From positions 45,521 to 93,310 of the forward strand of contig PBFD01000003.1 in NCBI GenBank assembly GCA_002718595.1: DNA of 47,790 bases. Reading direction: 5' to 3'. The notes below the pieces were generated by a model. It ran no database searches. It saw only the letters and a list, made by a program, of their open reading frames with translations, and was not told the origin of the DNA. Positions 1-7,971 of this stretch are shown one piece after another; within the stretch, counting starts at the first letter, position 1; each line of letters begins with the position of its first letter. The translations under genes and the position numbers were made by a program. This DNA is from Gemmatimonadota bacterium (GTDB lineage Bacteria; Gemmatimonadota; Gemmatimonadetes; Longimicrobiales; Gaopeijiaceae).

Positions 1-493
1 CTGTTGCATAATTAGGACCCTTAGCACCTGCCCTGATGGAAATGAGCCCCGCTGCTATATCTGGAATGAACATGGGAATGAAAAAAGGGCTGACAAATCG
101 AGGACCCTTTTCTCTTAGGACATCGTGTTGATCCTCCAGAGTAGTTATCCCGCCTATCCCACTTCCGAAAATCACACCGAAACGCTCTGGTTCGAGAAAA
201 TCAGAGCCATCCTCTAAGCCAGAATGAGCAATAGCTTCGTTTGATGCTTTCAATGCATATTGAGTGAACCTATCAAAACGACGCGCTTCTTTTTTCTCAA
301 GAAAAGTGAGTGGGTCAAAATCTTTTACTTCACAGGCAATCCTACTCGGAAATTCTTCGTTATGATCGAATCTTGTAATAACCCCAGCTCCGCTTTCCCC
401 ATTCTTAAGACGCCGCCAAGTGCTAGCAACTTCATTGCCGAGTGGTGTAACTGCGCCCAAACCCGTGATCACAACTCGTGAAGACTTTTTCAT
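1..493 (-). CDS. fabF: 3-oxoacyl-ACP synthase II (KAS II), 3' end outside window
   Basis: This condensing enzyme elongates acyl-ACP with malonyl-ACP in the cytosolic type II fatty-acid cycle. Only the N-terminal 164 codons are present; the frame stays open to the left edge. The protein begins MKKSSRVVITGLGAVTPLGN, the classic KAS II opening, and carries the IFGSGIGG segment and the PFFIPMFIPD region typical of FabF near residues 108-150. The catalytic Cys and the two His residues lie beyond the edge and cannot be checked. It follows acpP with a 42-nt gap and is the last visible gene of the fab cluster. The start ATG has only a weak ribosome site. FabB is less likely because the acpP-fabF order is the usual one for FabF. 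Confidence 0.95.
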   Translation of the reverse strand, partial: MKKSSRVVITGLGAVTPLGNEVASTWRRLKNGESGAGVITRFDHNEEFPSRIACEVKDFDPLTFLEKKEARRFDRFTQYALKASNEAIAHSGLEDGSDFLEPERFGVIFGSGIGGITTLEDQHDVLREKGPRFVSPFFIPMFIPDIAAGLISIRAGAKGPNYAT

Positions 494-535
494 TGGACCG
501 AATGATACCTAACAATAGAGTGTGTACATGAATGT

Positions 536-778
536 TTATGAATTAGTAGCAGCGCTGACATAGCTAACAACATCCGCTACTGTCCGCATTTTTTCGGCAT
601 CTTCGTCAGGTATCTCAAGATCAAATTCTTCTTCAAATGCCATCACTAGCTCCACCGTATCCAGGGAATCGGCACCCAGATCGTCGATAAAAGAAGCTTG
701 ATCCGTTATCTTTTCTGCATCTACCCCAAGTTCCTCAATAATGATCTCTTTTACTTTACTGGCAATTTCCTCTGCCAT
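536..778 (-). CDS. acpP: Acyl carrier protein
   Basis: This small acidic carrier holds growing acyl chains on a 4'-phosphopantetheine arm. It is 80 residues, the usual length. The attachment motif is GADSLD with the modified serine at about residue 38, followed by [12 protein letters not shown], the recognition helix read by fatty-acid enzymes. The start is supported by a good Shine-Dalgarno sequence, GGAGG, a few nucleotides upstream of the ATG. It lies between fabG (55 nt upstream) and fabF (42 nt downstream), the standard arrangement. A secondary-metabolite carrier is very unlikely in this context. Confidence 0.98.
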   Translation of the reverse strand: MAEEIASKVKEIIIEELGVDAEKITDQASFIDDLGADSLDTVELVMAFEEEFDLEIPDEDAEKMRTVADVVSYVSAATNS

Positions 779-833
779 TATTCCTCCAGAGTTGTGATGT
801 TTATTTCATTTACAATATTGATCCGTCATATGT

Positions 834-1577
834 TCAATGCATGGCCAGCCCACCGTCAACTGAAATAACTTGACCTGTAATGTAGCGAGCATATGGTCCA
901 GACAAGAAGCGCGCTAGTCCTGCTACATCACTTGGTGCTCCAAAATAACCAAGAGGAATCTTTGAACTCAAGTCATTAGTGACTGACTCGGGTAGCACAT
1001 CGGTCATATCACTCTCAATAAAACCTGGGGTGATTGCATTACATCTAACGTTCCTCGAAGCTAGTTCCTTGGCTAAACTTTTAGTTAATCCGACCAGCCC
1101 TGCCTTGGATGCTGAATAGTTGGCCTGACCAGCATTCCCAGTTAAGCCAACTACTGAACTGATATTCAGTATGCTCGCATCCTTAGTTTTCAGCATCTTC
1201 CGGGCGAAAGCTTTAGTAACATTGAAAACTCCAGTAAGATTTATGTCCAGCACCTCATCCCATTGTTCTTTAGTCATTCGGATGAAGATGTTATCTCTTG
1301 CTATTCCAGCATTATTGACCAGTATCTGCACCACCCCTAGGTGTTCGGTGACAGTTTTAGTTAGCCCATCTACATCACTCTTAGAGCTCACATCGCAGCC
1401 AAAACCTTCATGGCCAGTGCCATGCAACTGGGTAGCGGCTTTGACTGCACCCTCCTGATGTCTTGCCACCACGGCAACTCTAGCTCCGGCCAGAGCCAAT
1501 TCCTTGGCAATTGCTAGTCCAATCCCCCTCGAACCTCCGGTTACTAAGGCGACTTTGTCTTGAAGTTCATTTGTCAT
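834..1577 (-). CDS. fabG: 3-oxoacyl-[ACP] reductase
   Basis: This NADPH-dependent short-chain dehydrogenase performs the first reduction of the fatty-acid elongation cycle. It is 247 residues, typical for FabG. Visible motifs are the Rossmann TGGSRGIG near residue 13, the structural NNAG at 88-91, and the catalytic Ser in SSVVG (about 141) with Tyr154 and Lys158 in the NYSASKAG stretch. The C-terminus ends in GQVISVDGGLAMH, the usual FabG tail. Its start lies 9 nt after the fabD stop, with AGGA upstream inside the end of fabD, which suggests translational coupling. Other SDR enzymes share the fold, but the position between fabD and acpP settles the assignment. Confidence 0.97.
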   Translation of the reverse strand: MTNELQDKVALVTGGSRGIGLAIAKELALAGARVAVVARHQEGAVKAATQLHGTGHEGFGCDVSSKSDVDGLTKTVTEHLGVVQILVNNAGIARDNIFIRMTKEQWDEVLDINLTGVFNVTKAFARKMLKTKDASILNISSVVGLTGNAGQANYSASKAGLVGLTKSLAKELASRNVRCNAITPGFIESDMTDVLPESVTNDLSSKIPLGYFGAPSDVAGLARFLSGPYARYITGQVISVDGGLAMH

Positions 1578-1586
1578 GGTTTATTC

Positions 1587-2543
1587 CTACTCTGCGGATA
1601 TCTCCAAGAAATCAACCAGTTGATCAAGATCTTGTGGTTTCCCTACTGACTTACAATCTATATCTCTTGTAATTCTCCGATTCAACCCTCTAAGTACAGC
1701 TCCTGGACCTATCTCTATACACCTAGAGATTCCTCGGTGGACCATATATCTAATGGAAGATGTCCACAATACCGGGCTCGTCAATTGCTTGACAAGTAAT
1801 TCTCCAACACCCGAAGGCGGACCGCTTTCAGATCCAGTGACATTAGAAATGACCGGGAATTGCGATGGTTTAAAATCTATAGATCTCATACAATCAGAAA
1901 ACGGTTTGTTGGCTGACTTCATCAAATACGAATGAAATGCACCGGCCACATTTAGCTGCACAGCTCTCTTTGCGCCTTTCTGCAGGGCTATTTCCATGAC
2001 CGATTTAACAGCTCTAAGGTCCCCACTGATTACAATTTGCACGGGAGAATTGAAATTAGCTGGTGAACATCGATTGTTCGGTTCTGCTACAGAGTCACAA
2101 ACTGACTGTAGTTCTGAATCTCCTAGCCCAATGATGGCGGCCATAGTTCCTTCCTGTTGCGAACACGCTGTATGCATTAGATCTGCTCGCAATTGAACCG
2201 CTTTCAGGGCTTCCGCAAAGCTTAGAGATCCAGCTGATACATGGGCGGAGAATTCTCCAAGCGAATGTCCAGCAGCCATACCGACCTTTTTCAATGAGTC
2301 GCCGTACCGTTCATTCAGGACCGCCAATGAGCCAATGGAATGGGTCAGAATGGCTGGCTGTGCGTATTTCGTCTCCTGGAGATCTGATTCTGATCCTTCC
2401 CACATCAACCTAGATAGATTAAAACCCAAAATTTCGTTCGCTTCTTCAAATATTCGTGCAGCAGAGTCATATGAATCAGCTAACTCTCGACCCATGCCAA
2501 CGTATTGAGAGCCTTGACCGGGAAACAATAGACCTAAAGACAT
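1587..2543 (-). CDS. fabD: Malonyl-CoA:ACP transacylase
   Basis: This enzyme transfers malonyl from CoA to ACP to supply extender units. It is 318 residues. Diagnostic motifs are PGQGSQ at residues 8-13, the nucleophile elbow GHSLGE with Ser94, and the catalytic His204 in GAFHS. The region around residue 117 (QLRADLM) holds the Arg that binds the malonyl carboxylate. It lies 30 nt after fabH and 9 nt before fabG. A purine-rich AAGGGAG lies about 15 nt before the ATG, further than usual for a ribosome site, so initiation may be modest. The sequence is intact, with no domain fusion. Confidence 0.97.
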   Translation of the reverse strand: MSLGLLFPGQGSQYVGMGRELADSYDSAARIFEEANEILGFNLSRLMWEGSESDLQETKYAQPAILTHSIGSLAVLNERYGDSLKKVGMAAGHSLGEFSAHVSAGSLSFAEALKAVQLRADLMHTACSQQEGTMAAIIGLGDSELQSVCDSVAEPNNRCSPANFNSPVQIVISGDLRAVKSVMEIALQKGAKRAVQLNVAGAFHSYLMKSANKPFSDCMRSIDFKPSQFPVISNVTGSESGPPSGVGELLVKQLTSPVLWTSSIRYMVHRGISRCIEIGPGAVLRGLNRRITRDIDCKSVGKPQDLDQLVDFLEISAE

Positions 2544-2573
2544 TTTAAACTATAGAACTCCCTTTAATCTCAT

Positions 2574-3521
2574 TTACCACTTTATTGCCAAAGCGCCCCA
2601 AGCAAAACCTGCCCCGAATGCAACTGTTAGAACATTCATTCCTTCCTCTAACACTCCCTGCTCTATTGCCTCATCCATAGCCACTGGAATTGTAGCTGAA
2701 CTCATATTGCCATATCGATCCACATTCACAAACACCTTATCCATTGGTATCCCAGAATAACGGGCCGTAGACTCTATAATCCGCACGTTAGCTTGATGAG
2801 GGATCAGTAAATCAATTTCTTCTGCTTTCATTCCAGCATCTTCCAATGCTCGCTCTGATGCTAGAGCCATTGAACGAACGGCATTTCTATAAACCTCCTG
2901 TCCGGACATTTTAACAAGGCCTCCGGGGGGCCTATGTAACAATTCTGCTAAATTACCATCTGAGCCATGGTAGGTTCCAATGATACCACGGCTCCCTGCA
3001 GAGCGCTGAACGATACATGCCCCAGCCCCATCACCAAAAAGGACACAAGTAGAGCGGTCGTTCCAGTCCAGTATAGAGCTCATTTTTTCAGCTGCGATAA
3101 CCAATACATTTGTGGCATGACCAGTGGCTATATGTCCCTCAGCCACAGTTAATCCATACAGGAAACCAGAGCAAGCACCTCCAACATCAAAGGCCACTGC
3201 GTTAACAGCTCCGATCAGTGCCTGAACATCGCATGCCATTGAAGGAAGAAGTCGATCAGGGGTGGCTGTAGACACTATAATCAAATCAATATCCGAAGCG
3301 TTTAAGTCGGATTTATCGAGAGCATCTACCCCAGCCTTAGCTCCCATTTGAGCGGCACTGATTTCATTTCCAGCCAAACGCCTTTCTTTGATCCCTGTTC
3401 TCGTGGTAATCCATTCGTTAGAAGTATCAACAATAGATTCCAAATCTGCATTGGTTGTTACGGAAGGAGGCAGGAATCGACCGGTCGAGACGATCTCTAC
3501 AAAAGGTATAGTTTTCTTCAA
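2574..3521 (-). CDS. fabH: 3-oxoacyl-ACP synthase III (KAS III)
   Basis: This enzyme starts fatty-acid synthesis by condensing an acyl-CoA primer with malonyl-ACP. It is 315 residues. The catalytic triad is visible: Cys117 in GGACSGF, His242 in IPHQAN and Asn272 in YGNMSSA. The N-terminus carries the WITTRTGIKER segment that binds the CoA nucleotide. Its start overlaps the plsX stop by 4 nt (ATGA), so it is translationally coupled to plsX. The primer preference, straight-chain acetyl or branched, cannot be read from the sequence. The C-terminal GAGFAWGALAIKW matches the family end. Confidence 0.97.
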   Translation of the reverse strand: MKKTIPFVEIVSTGRFLPPSVTTNADLESIVDTSNEWITTRTGIKERRLAGNEISAAQMGAKAGVDALDKSDLNASDIDLIIVSTATPDRLLPSMACDVQALIGAVNAVAFDVGGACSGFLYGLTVAEGHIATGHATNVLVIAAEKMSSILDWNDRSTCVLFGDGAGACIVQRSAGSRGIIGTYHGSDGNLAELLHRPPGGLVKMSGQEVYRNAVRSMALASERALEDAGMKAEEIDLLIPHQANVRIIESTARYSGIPMDKVFVNVDRYGNMSSATIPVAMDEAIEQGVLEEGMNVLTVAFGAGFAWGALAIKW

Positions 3522-4516
3522 AGAAACATTCCCTTTTCGCTAAAAGAATCTATTTCCTCTACAAAATGTGAAACCATTTTAGATTTTACAGCCTTTTCAG
3601 CAACACCGATTGCATTGCGGATTGCCTTCGGGGGAGACCCTCCATGGCAAATAACAACCACCCCGTTAACCCCCAATAAGGGGGCACCACCCGTTTCCGT
3701 ATAGTCTAGAACTCTAAATATCTCCTTCAGATCTGTTGATCTTGATTCTTCGCCAAGCTTTTCCTTGAATAGATTACTTATGAAATTGGCAACAGATTCA
3801 TAGAATTTTAAAACCACATTACCGACAAAGCCATCGCACACTAGAACATCACAAGACCCGTCTAGTATAGATCCACCTTCGATATTTCCTACGAAATTCA
3901 AGTGGCTAGCCTTCAAAGCCTGAAAAGTTGCTAGGGAAACCTCATTTCCTTTTTCTGGCTCCTCGCCGATGTTCAGTAATCCAATTTTTGGATTTTCGAT
4001 TCCCATCAAATCCTGAGCGTATACTTTTCCTAATCCAGCAAACTGCGTCATTTGGTGGGGCTTACAATCAACATTGGCTCCCGCATCCAAGAGTAAGAGG
4101 GGACCCTTAGCAGTAGGGACAACAGTACCTATGCAAGGACGGTCAACACCTTTCAGTGGGCGTAATGTCAACAACGCCCCGGCCATCACGGCACCAGTAG
4201 ACCCAGCGCTAATGAATGCGTCCAATTCACCAATTTTGAGAGTCTTTAAACCTACTACTATAGAAGACTTTGGTTTCCTTCTTAGAACTTTGGCAGGCGA
4301 GTCTTCCACTAAAACCTTCTCTGGAGCATGGCTAATGCTAAGGCGCTCGACTGGCCAGGTTTTCTCGTATTTTTCGAGCTCTTCCTCGATTGTCCCTTTA
4401 TCTCCAAATAGCATAATACGAAGATCCGAGTCCGAGCTATTCAGTGCGTCAATTGCCCCTTCTACTTCAGTACGGGGAGAATTGTTAGTTCCCATAGCAT
4501 CTAAACCAATCAGCAC
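3518..4516 (-). CDS. plsX: Phosphate acyltransferase
   Basis: PlsX makes acyl-phosphate from acyl-ACP, feeding PlsY-dependent glycerol-3-phosphate acylation, and links fatty-acid synthesis to phospholipid synthesis. The protein is 332 residues, the normal length. It begins with GLDAMGTN, a variant of the family opening VDAMGGD. The conserved HAPE and SGAVMAGALLTL stretches, LLDAGAN and VCDGFVGN are all present. It sits 52 nt downstream of rpmF and overlaps fabH by 4 nt, the standard rpmF-plsX-fabH order. It is a peripheral membrane enzyme with no transmembrane segment visible. Confidence 0.97.
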   Translation of the reverse strand: MLIGLDAMGTNNSPRTEVEGAIDALNSSDSDLRIMLFGDKGTIEEELEKYEKTWPVERLSISHAPEKVLVEDSPAKVLRRKPKSSIVVGLKTLKIGELDAFISAGSTGAVMAGALLTLRPLKGVDRPCIGTVVPTAKGPLLLLDAGANVDCKPHQMTQFAGLGKVYAQDLMGIENPKIGLLNIGEEPEKGNEVSLATFQALKASHLNFVGNIEGGSILDGSCDVLVCDGFVGNVVLKFYESVANFISNLFKEKLGEESRSTDLKEIFRVLDYTETGGAPLLGVNGVVVICHGGSPPKAIRNAIGVAEKAVKSKMVSHFVEEIDSFSEKGMFL

Positions 4517-4568
4517 TCTTTATATCTCCCGTTTTTTGAGCCAGAGTTGCAGTATGCCTTGCTAAGGT

Positions 4569-4751
4569 TCAAACGAGGCTTTTTTCCACAATCTGTTCGT
4601 CTCTATAATATCCACAACTCGAGCAAACCCTATGGGGCTGTTTTGGGTCACCGCATTGAGAGCAAGTCACGATATTCACGGGAGATGCTTTGTAATGAGT
4701 CCTTCTCTTCCGTTGACGCTGCTTTGAGGTTCTTTTCTTTGGAACTGCCAT
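4569..4751 (-). CDS. rpmF: 50S ribosomal protein L32, zinc-binding form
   Basis: This is a 60-residue basic ribosomal protein. It opens MAVPKKRTSKQRQRKRRTHY, a strong L32 signature. Four cysteines form a zinc ribbon: Cys30, Cys33, Cys43 and Cys46, in the pattern CxxC-x9-CxxC, so this is the Zn-containing form rather than a Cys-less paralogue. It lies 9 nt downstream of the DUF177 gene and 52 nt upstream of plsX. The DUF177-rpmF-plsX-fab order is widespread in bacteria and links ribosome and lipid synthesis. Confidence 0.98.
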   Translation of the reverse strand: MAVPKKRTSKQRQRKRRTHYKASPVNIVTCSQCGDPKQPHRVCSSCGYYRDEQIVEKSLV

Positions 4752-4760
4752 AGTCTTATT

Positions 4761-5276
4761 TCACTTATTAGAGTTTTTTAGAAGGACATTCCACCGAGGG
4801 TCAGTGGCCCCTTCTGGACAATCACACTTTAGTTTATTGAGATTTACTCCACAGCCTGCACAAATACCTCTACAAGATTGGTCGCATTCAACGAACGTTG
4901 GAGCGTTTAGGACAATCTCTTGAAATAGATATCCCATTAAATCCAGTTCACCCTGGCTCCAGTCGAATTGTAATTCCTCCTCTATTTTTTCTGAGGTTTG
5001 TAGGGCCTGTTTAGATGTGAAGTGAAGATCCAACTTTGTCATCATTTTGGTCTCCACGGGTTTGAGACATCTGCGGCATTCCTGTTCGACAAGTGTCTCC
5101 AGTGATCCCTTGACTGTCAGTTCTTCATTGTTAGCGTGATGAGCCTTTAGATTCACGCTTATTGGAGAACTTAAACAAAAGCCAAATTGTGAGACATCGA
5201 ACTCCTCTGGCTCGACACCCACTTCTCTTACTATTGTTTTATCTCTTTTTAGTTGCTTCAGATCGATTTCTAACAT
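4761..5276 (-). CDS. DUF177 (YceD-like) protein
   Basis: The protein has 171 residues. It starts MLEIDLKQLKR and has the DUF177 core with QECRRCLKP near residues 86-94 and a C-terminal cysteine cluster, CDQSCRGICAGCGVNLN, that looks like a metal-binding knuckle. The family almost always precedes rpmF, as here. Proposed roles in 23S rRNA accumulation or ribosome assembly come from the family, not from this sequence. No Shine-Dalgarno sequence is visible before the ATG; instead a sigma70-like promoter lies so close that the transcript may be leaderless (see the regulatory feature at 5282-5310). It is probably the first gene of the DUF177-rpmF-plsX-fab operon. Confidence 0.88.
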   Translation of the reverse strand: MLEIDLKQLKRDKTIVREVGVEPEEFDVSQFGFCLSSPISVNLKAHHANNEELTVKGSLETLVEQECRRCLKPVETKMMTKLDLHFTSKQALQTSEKIEEELQFDWSQGELDLMGYLFQEIVLNAPTFVECDQSCRGICAGCGVNLNKLKCDCPEGATDPRWNVLLKNSNK

Positions 5277-5281
5277 CCCAA

Positions 5282-5310
5282 AAAATATCTTATGGTCCGA
5301 ACTCAGTCAA
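5282..5310 (-). promoter_or_regulatory. Candidate sigma70-type promoter for the DUF177-rpmF-plsX-fab operon
   Basis: On the minus strand a -35-like TTGACT (5305-5310) is followed after exactly 17 nt by TATTTT (5282-5287). The predicted start point falls at about 5275-5277, on the ATG of the DUF177 gene at 5276. Matches are 5/6 and 4/6 to the consensus. Placement in the 56-nt gap after ndk supports it, but the hexamers could occur by chance. Confidence 0.4.
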
Positions 5311-5332
5311 CGAGTCCAATATTTCGGGATTG

Positions 5333-5749
5333 TCAGGTACTGCCAAAAAAACCTGGAAAGAAAAACTCTATTTCGATCCTGGCATTTTCATCAGAATCTG
5401 AGCCATGTATAGTATTTCTTTCTTTAGATTCTCCGTAAAGCTTTCGCACGGTGCCTTCTTCTGCTTGATTTGGGTCTGTGTCTCCTATCACTTGCCTAAA
5501 TTTCTGCACAGCATTTTCACCCTGTAGGACCATAGGCACCACAGACCCTGAAGTCATAAAATTGACTAGAGACTGATAAAATGGTCTTTCTCTATGCACC
5601 GCATAGAAGTTCTCCGCATCTGCCCGGCTTAGCTGCACTAGCCGTATGGCTTCGAGTGAGAATCCAGATTCTTCTAAAAGACTAAGTATTTTCCCAGTAT
5701 GACCCGAAGCTACGGAATTTGGCTTAATAATCCCTAATGTATGATCCAT
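5333..5749 (-). CDS. ndk: Nucleoside diphosphate kinase
   Basis: This enzyme moves the gamma phosphate from ATP to other NDPs through a phosphohistidine. It is 138 residues, as usual. The active-site His115 sits in RNTIHGSDS, close to the canonical NxxHGSDS. The opening HTLGIIKPNSV contains the family Lys9, and the Kpn-loop region and DPNQAEEGTVRKLYG are present. The C-terminus is somewhat phenylalanine-rich (EIEFFFPGFFG). It lies 60 nt downstream of sucD and 56 nt upstream of the DUF177 gene. Pairing with sucCD is functionally sensible because succinyl-CoA synthetase produces ATP or GTP. Confidence 0.97.
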   Translation of the reverse strand: MDHTLGIIKPNSVASGHTGKILSLLEESGFSLEAIRLVQLSRADAENFYAVHRERPFYQSLVNFMTSGSVVPMVLQGENAVQKFRQVIGDTDPNQAEEGTVRKLYGESKERNTIHGSDSDENARIEIEFFFPGFFGST

Positions 5750-5809
5750 ACGTTTAACACCGTTAAAGTTTGAGTCGTTTGATTTTCAATTTCAATCGTC
5801 AGCTTCGAA

Positions 5810-6694
5810 TTAATCTAGTGCTTCTCTGACTAACTCGACTATGTCAATGGGCCTGGCTGCTACTCGCACTCCATTCTTTTCAAAGCAACGCATTTTTTCT
5901 TCCGCAGTTCCAGAGGATCCGCTTATAATGGCTCCGGCATGGCCCATCTGCCTCCCAGGAGGAGCAGTTTGTCCAGCAATGAAACCAACAACTGGTATAT
6001 CCAGATTGTCAGAAATCCATTCTGCCGCATCCTGTTCATCGGTCCCACCAATTTCCCCAATCATAACAATGGCTTCTGTTTCTTCATCGCCCTTGAACTG
6101 CGTAAGGCAATCAATGAATGAAGTCCCAATCAGAGGGTCACCGCCTATTCCAACACAGGTGGTCTGACCTATTCCTTCTTTTGTAAGATTAATGACCGCC
6201 TCATATGTCAGAGTACCTGATCTTGATATGACTCCAATTGGCCCTGGCATTACAATTTGTTCTGGAATAATACCAACCTTGGCTTTGCCAGGAGATATCA
6301 CTCCCGGACAGTTGGGTCCAAGTATCCTGACTCCTCTGTCTTGAGCGAAAGCATGTATTTTTGTCATGGCCTGGACAGGGACCCCCTCAGTTATTGCGAC
6401 AACAAGTGCCACCCCTGAATCAACAGCTTCTTCCATGGCTCCAGCTGCAAATGCTGGTGGTACATAGATCACGGATGTATTAGCTCCAGTATCAGCTACA
6501 GCTTCCTCGACTGTGTTATAAATTGGAATCTTCTGATCATCTGGACCCTTGAAGGACATCCCTCCCTTCCCTGGGGTTACCCCTCCCACCACATTTGTGC
6601 CGTAACGGATCATTTCAGTCGTATGAAACGACCCATCTCTACCAGTAATACCCTGGACCAATAACCTGGTTTTACTATCTACAAAAATTGACAT
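5810..6694 (-). CDS. sucD: Succinyl-CoA synthetase (ADP/GDP-forming), alpha subunit
   Basis: The alpha subunit binds CoA and carries the phosphohistidine of the TCA-cycle succinyl-CoA synthetase. It is 294 residues. The N-terminal CoA-binding fold contains [13 protein letters not shown] and GGVTPGKGG. The phosphorylated residue is His252 in [10 protein letters not shown], after the loop [10 protein letters not shown]. It also has [11 protein letters not shown] and SRSGTLTYE. It is 29 nt downstream of sucC, the usual order, and complete. AGGTGG about 12 nt upstream of the ATG is a loosely spaced ribosome site. Confidence 0.98.
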   Translation of the reverse strand: MSIFVDSKTRLLVQGITGRDGSFHTTEMIRYGTNVVGGVTPGKGGMSFKGPDDQKIPIYNTVEEAVADTGANTSVIYVPPAFAAGAMEEAVDSGVALVVAITEGVPVQAMTKIHAFAQDRGVRILGPNCPGVISPGKAKVGIIPEQIVMPGPIGVISRSGTLTYEAVINLTKEGIGQTTCVGIGGDPLIGTSFIDCLTQFKGDEETEAIVMIGEIGGTDEQDAAEWISDNLDIPVVGFIAGQTAPPGRQMGHAGAIISGSSGTAEEKMRCFEKNGVRVAARPIDIVELVREALD

Positions 6695-6723
6695 AATATT
6701 TTTTTACCACCTATCAGTTTGTC

Positions 6724-7857
6724 TCAATTCGACGTTTCTGAAACCGCTTTTTCGACGACCTCATCCATGGATGTAAACGCTGACATACCCTCTGCGGAAA
6801 GTATCTTCAAACCTTCTTCCTCATTCGTCCCGGTCAGCCTAATAATGATCGGGGCCTCTATTTCCAGTTGACCTAAAGCTTCGATGATCCCCTTGGCCAC
6901 ATCATCACATCTCGTAATACCCCCAAAGATATTAAAGAGGATTACTTCTACGTTTGGATCGGAGGTGATTATCTGAAGAGCAGTTACTACTTTCTGGGGA
7001 TTAGAAGAACCGCCGATATCCAAAAAATTCGCTGGTTCACCACCATAATATTTCACCAGATCCATTGTAGCCATAGCCAATCCAGCACCATTGACGCAAC
7101 AGCCAACGTTACCGTCCAACTTGACATAACTCAGTCCAGCTTCTCGAGCCATAGTTTCAGCCCAAGGTTCTGATGCCACATCACGGTAAGCTTCTATTGA
7201 GGGATATTTGAACAACTCACTGTTGTCTACGCTCATTTTAGCGTCTATCGCTTTAACCTCACCCGTCGGAGTGCTAATCAGTGGATTAATCTCTATCATG
7301 GAAGCACCACTGGTAACAAAAGCTTGATACAACTGTTTTATTATGACAGTAGCCTGCTTGACTAGTGAAGGATCATTGTAGAGGGCCCCGGCCAAACCAT
7401 AAGCCTGATGGTGTAACAATCCCTGCCTAGGATCTACTATGAGTTTTTTTATGGATTCAGGACTTTTTTCAGCGACCTCTTCAATATCAACTCCACCTTC
7501 GGAACAAACCATGACGACAGGACTTTGCGACTCCCTGTCAATCAGGATTCCCAAGTATGCTTCGCTATCGATATCTTCTGCTGGAGTAATCAGGACTTCC
7601 TTGACCGTGTGTCCTGATATCGTCAATCCTAAGATCTGGTCTGCAGCAGCAAAAACTTCATCTGAAGTCCCAGCCAATTTAACGCCTCCCGCCTTCCCTC
7701 TTCCACCTGAGTGAACCTGTGCTTTGACAACAACAGTATCACCATAGTCTTTGGCAATATTGACTGCATCGTTGGGGTCTTTAGTTACTCTACCTGGTGG
7801 TACAGGAATACCATTATCTCTTAGTATCTCTTTCGCCTGATATTCGTGGATATCCAT
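6724..7857 (-). CDS. sucC: Succinyl-CoA synthetase, beta subunit
   Basis: The beta subunit has an N-terminal ATP-grasp domain that binds nucleotide, and a C-terminal CoA-ligase domain that contacts succinate and the phosphohistidine of SucD. It is 377 residues. The opening MDIHEYQAKEILRDNGIPVP is the family hallmark. KAQVHSGGRGKAGGVK marks the ATP-grasp loop, EINPLI the metal site, and NIFGGITRCDDVAKGI the C-terminal domain. An AGGA lies 6 nt before the ATG. It begins a sucC-sucD pair 114 nt downstream of the UPF0182 gene. Nucleotide preference (ATP or GTP) cannot be decided by eye. Confidence 0.98.
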   Translation of the reverse strand: MDIHEYQAKEILRDNGIPVPPGRVTKDPNDAVNIAKDYGDTVVVKAQVHSGGRGKAGGVKLAGTSDEVFAAADQILGLTISGHTVKEVLITPAEDIDSEAYLGILIDRESQSPVVMVCSEGGVDIEEVAEKSPESIKKLIVDPRQGLLHHQAYGLAGALYNDPSLVKQATVIIKQLYQAFVTSGASMIEINPLISTPTGEVKAIDAKMSVDNSELFKYPSIEAYRDVASEPWAETMAREAGLSYVKLDGNVGCCVNGAGLAMATMDLVKYYGGEPANFLDIGGSSNPQKVVTALQIITSDPNVEVILFNIFGGITRCDDVAKGIIEALGQLEIEAPIIIRLTGTNEEEGLKILSAEGMSAFTSMDEVVEKAVSETSN

Positions 7858-7971
7858 TCGTTATCCTAATAAAAGTGTTTGACAACCTCTTCCTAATGCT
7901 GGCTAAATATCAATTCCAAGACCTGCTTTCTGCCCTATTTGCAGACTAAACTAACAGCCCTCGAATGGTTC

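Noticed and set aside
260-481. A 73-codon plus-strand open frame near the left edge
   Set aside because: The minus strand here encodes the unmistakable FabF N-terminus, so the plus-strand frame is a shadow.
4074-4565. A 163-codon plus-strand open frame opposite plsX
   Set aside because: It is antisense to the conserved PlsX reading frame, and its composition (Ser/Pro/Arg-rich) is typical of antisense shadows.
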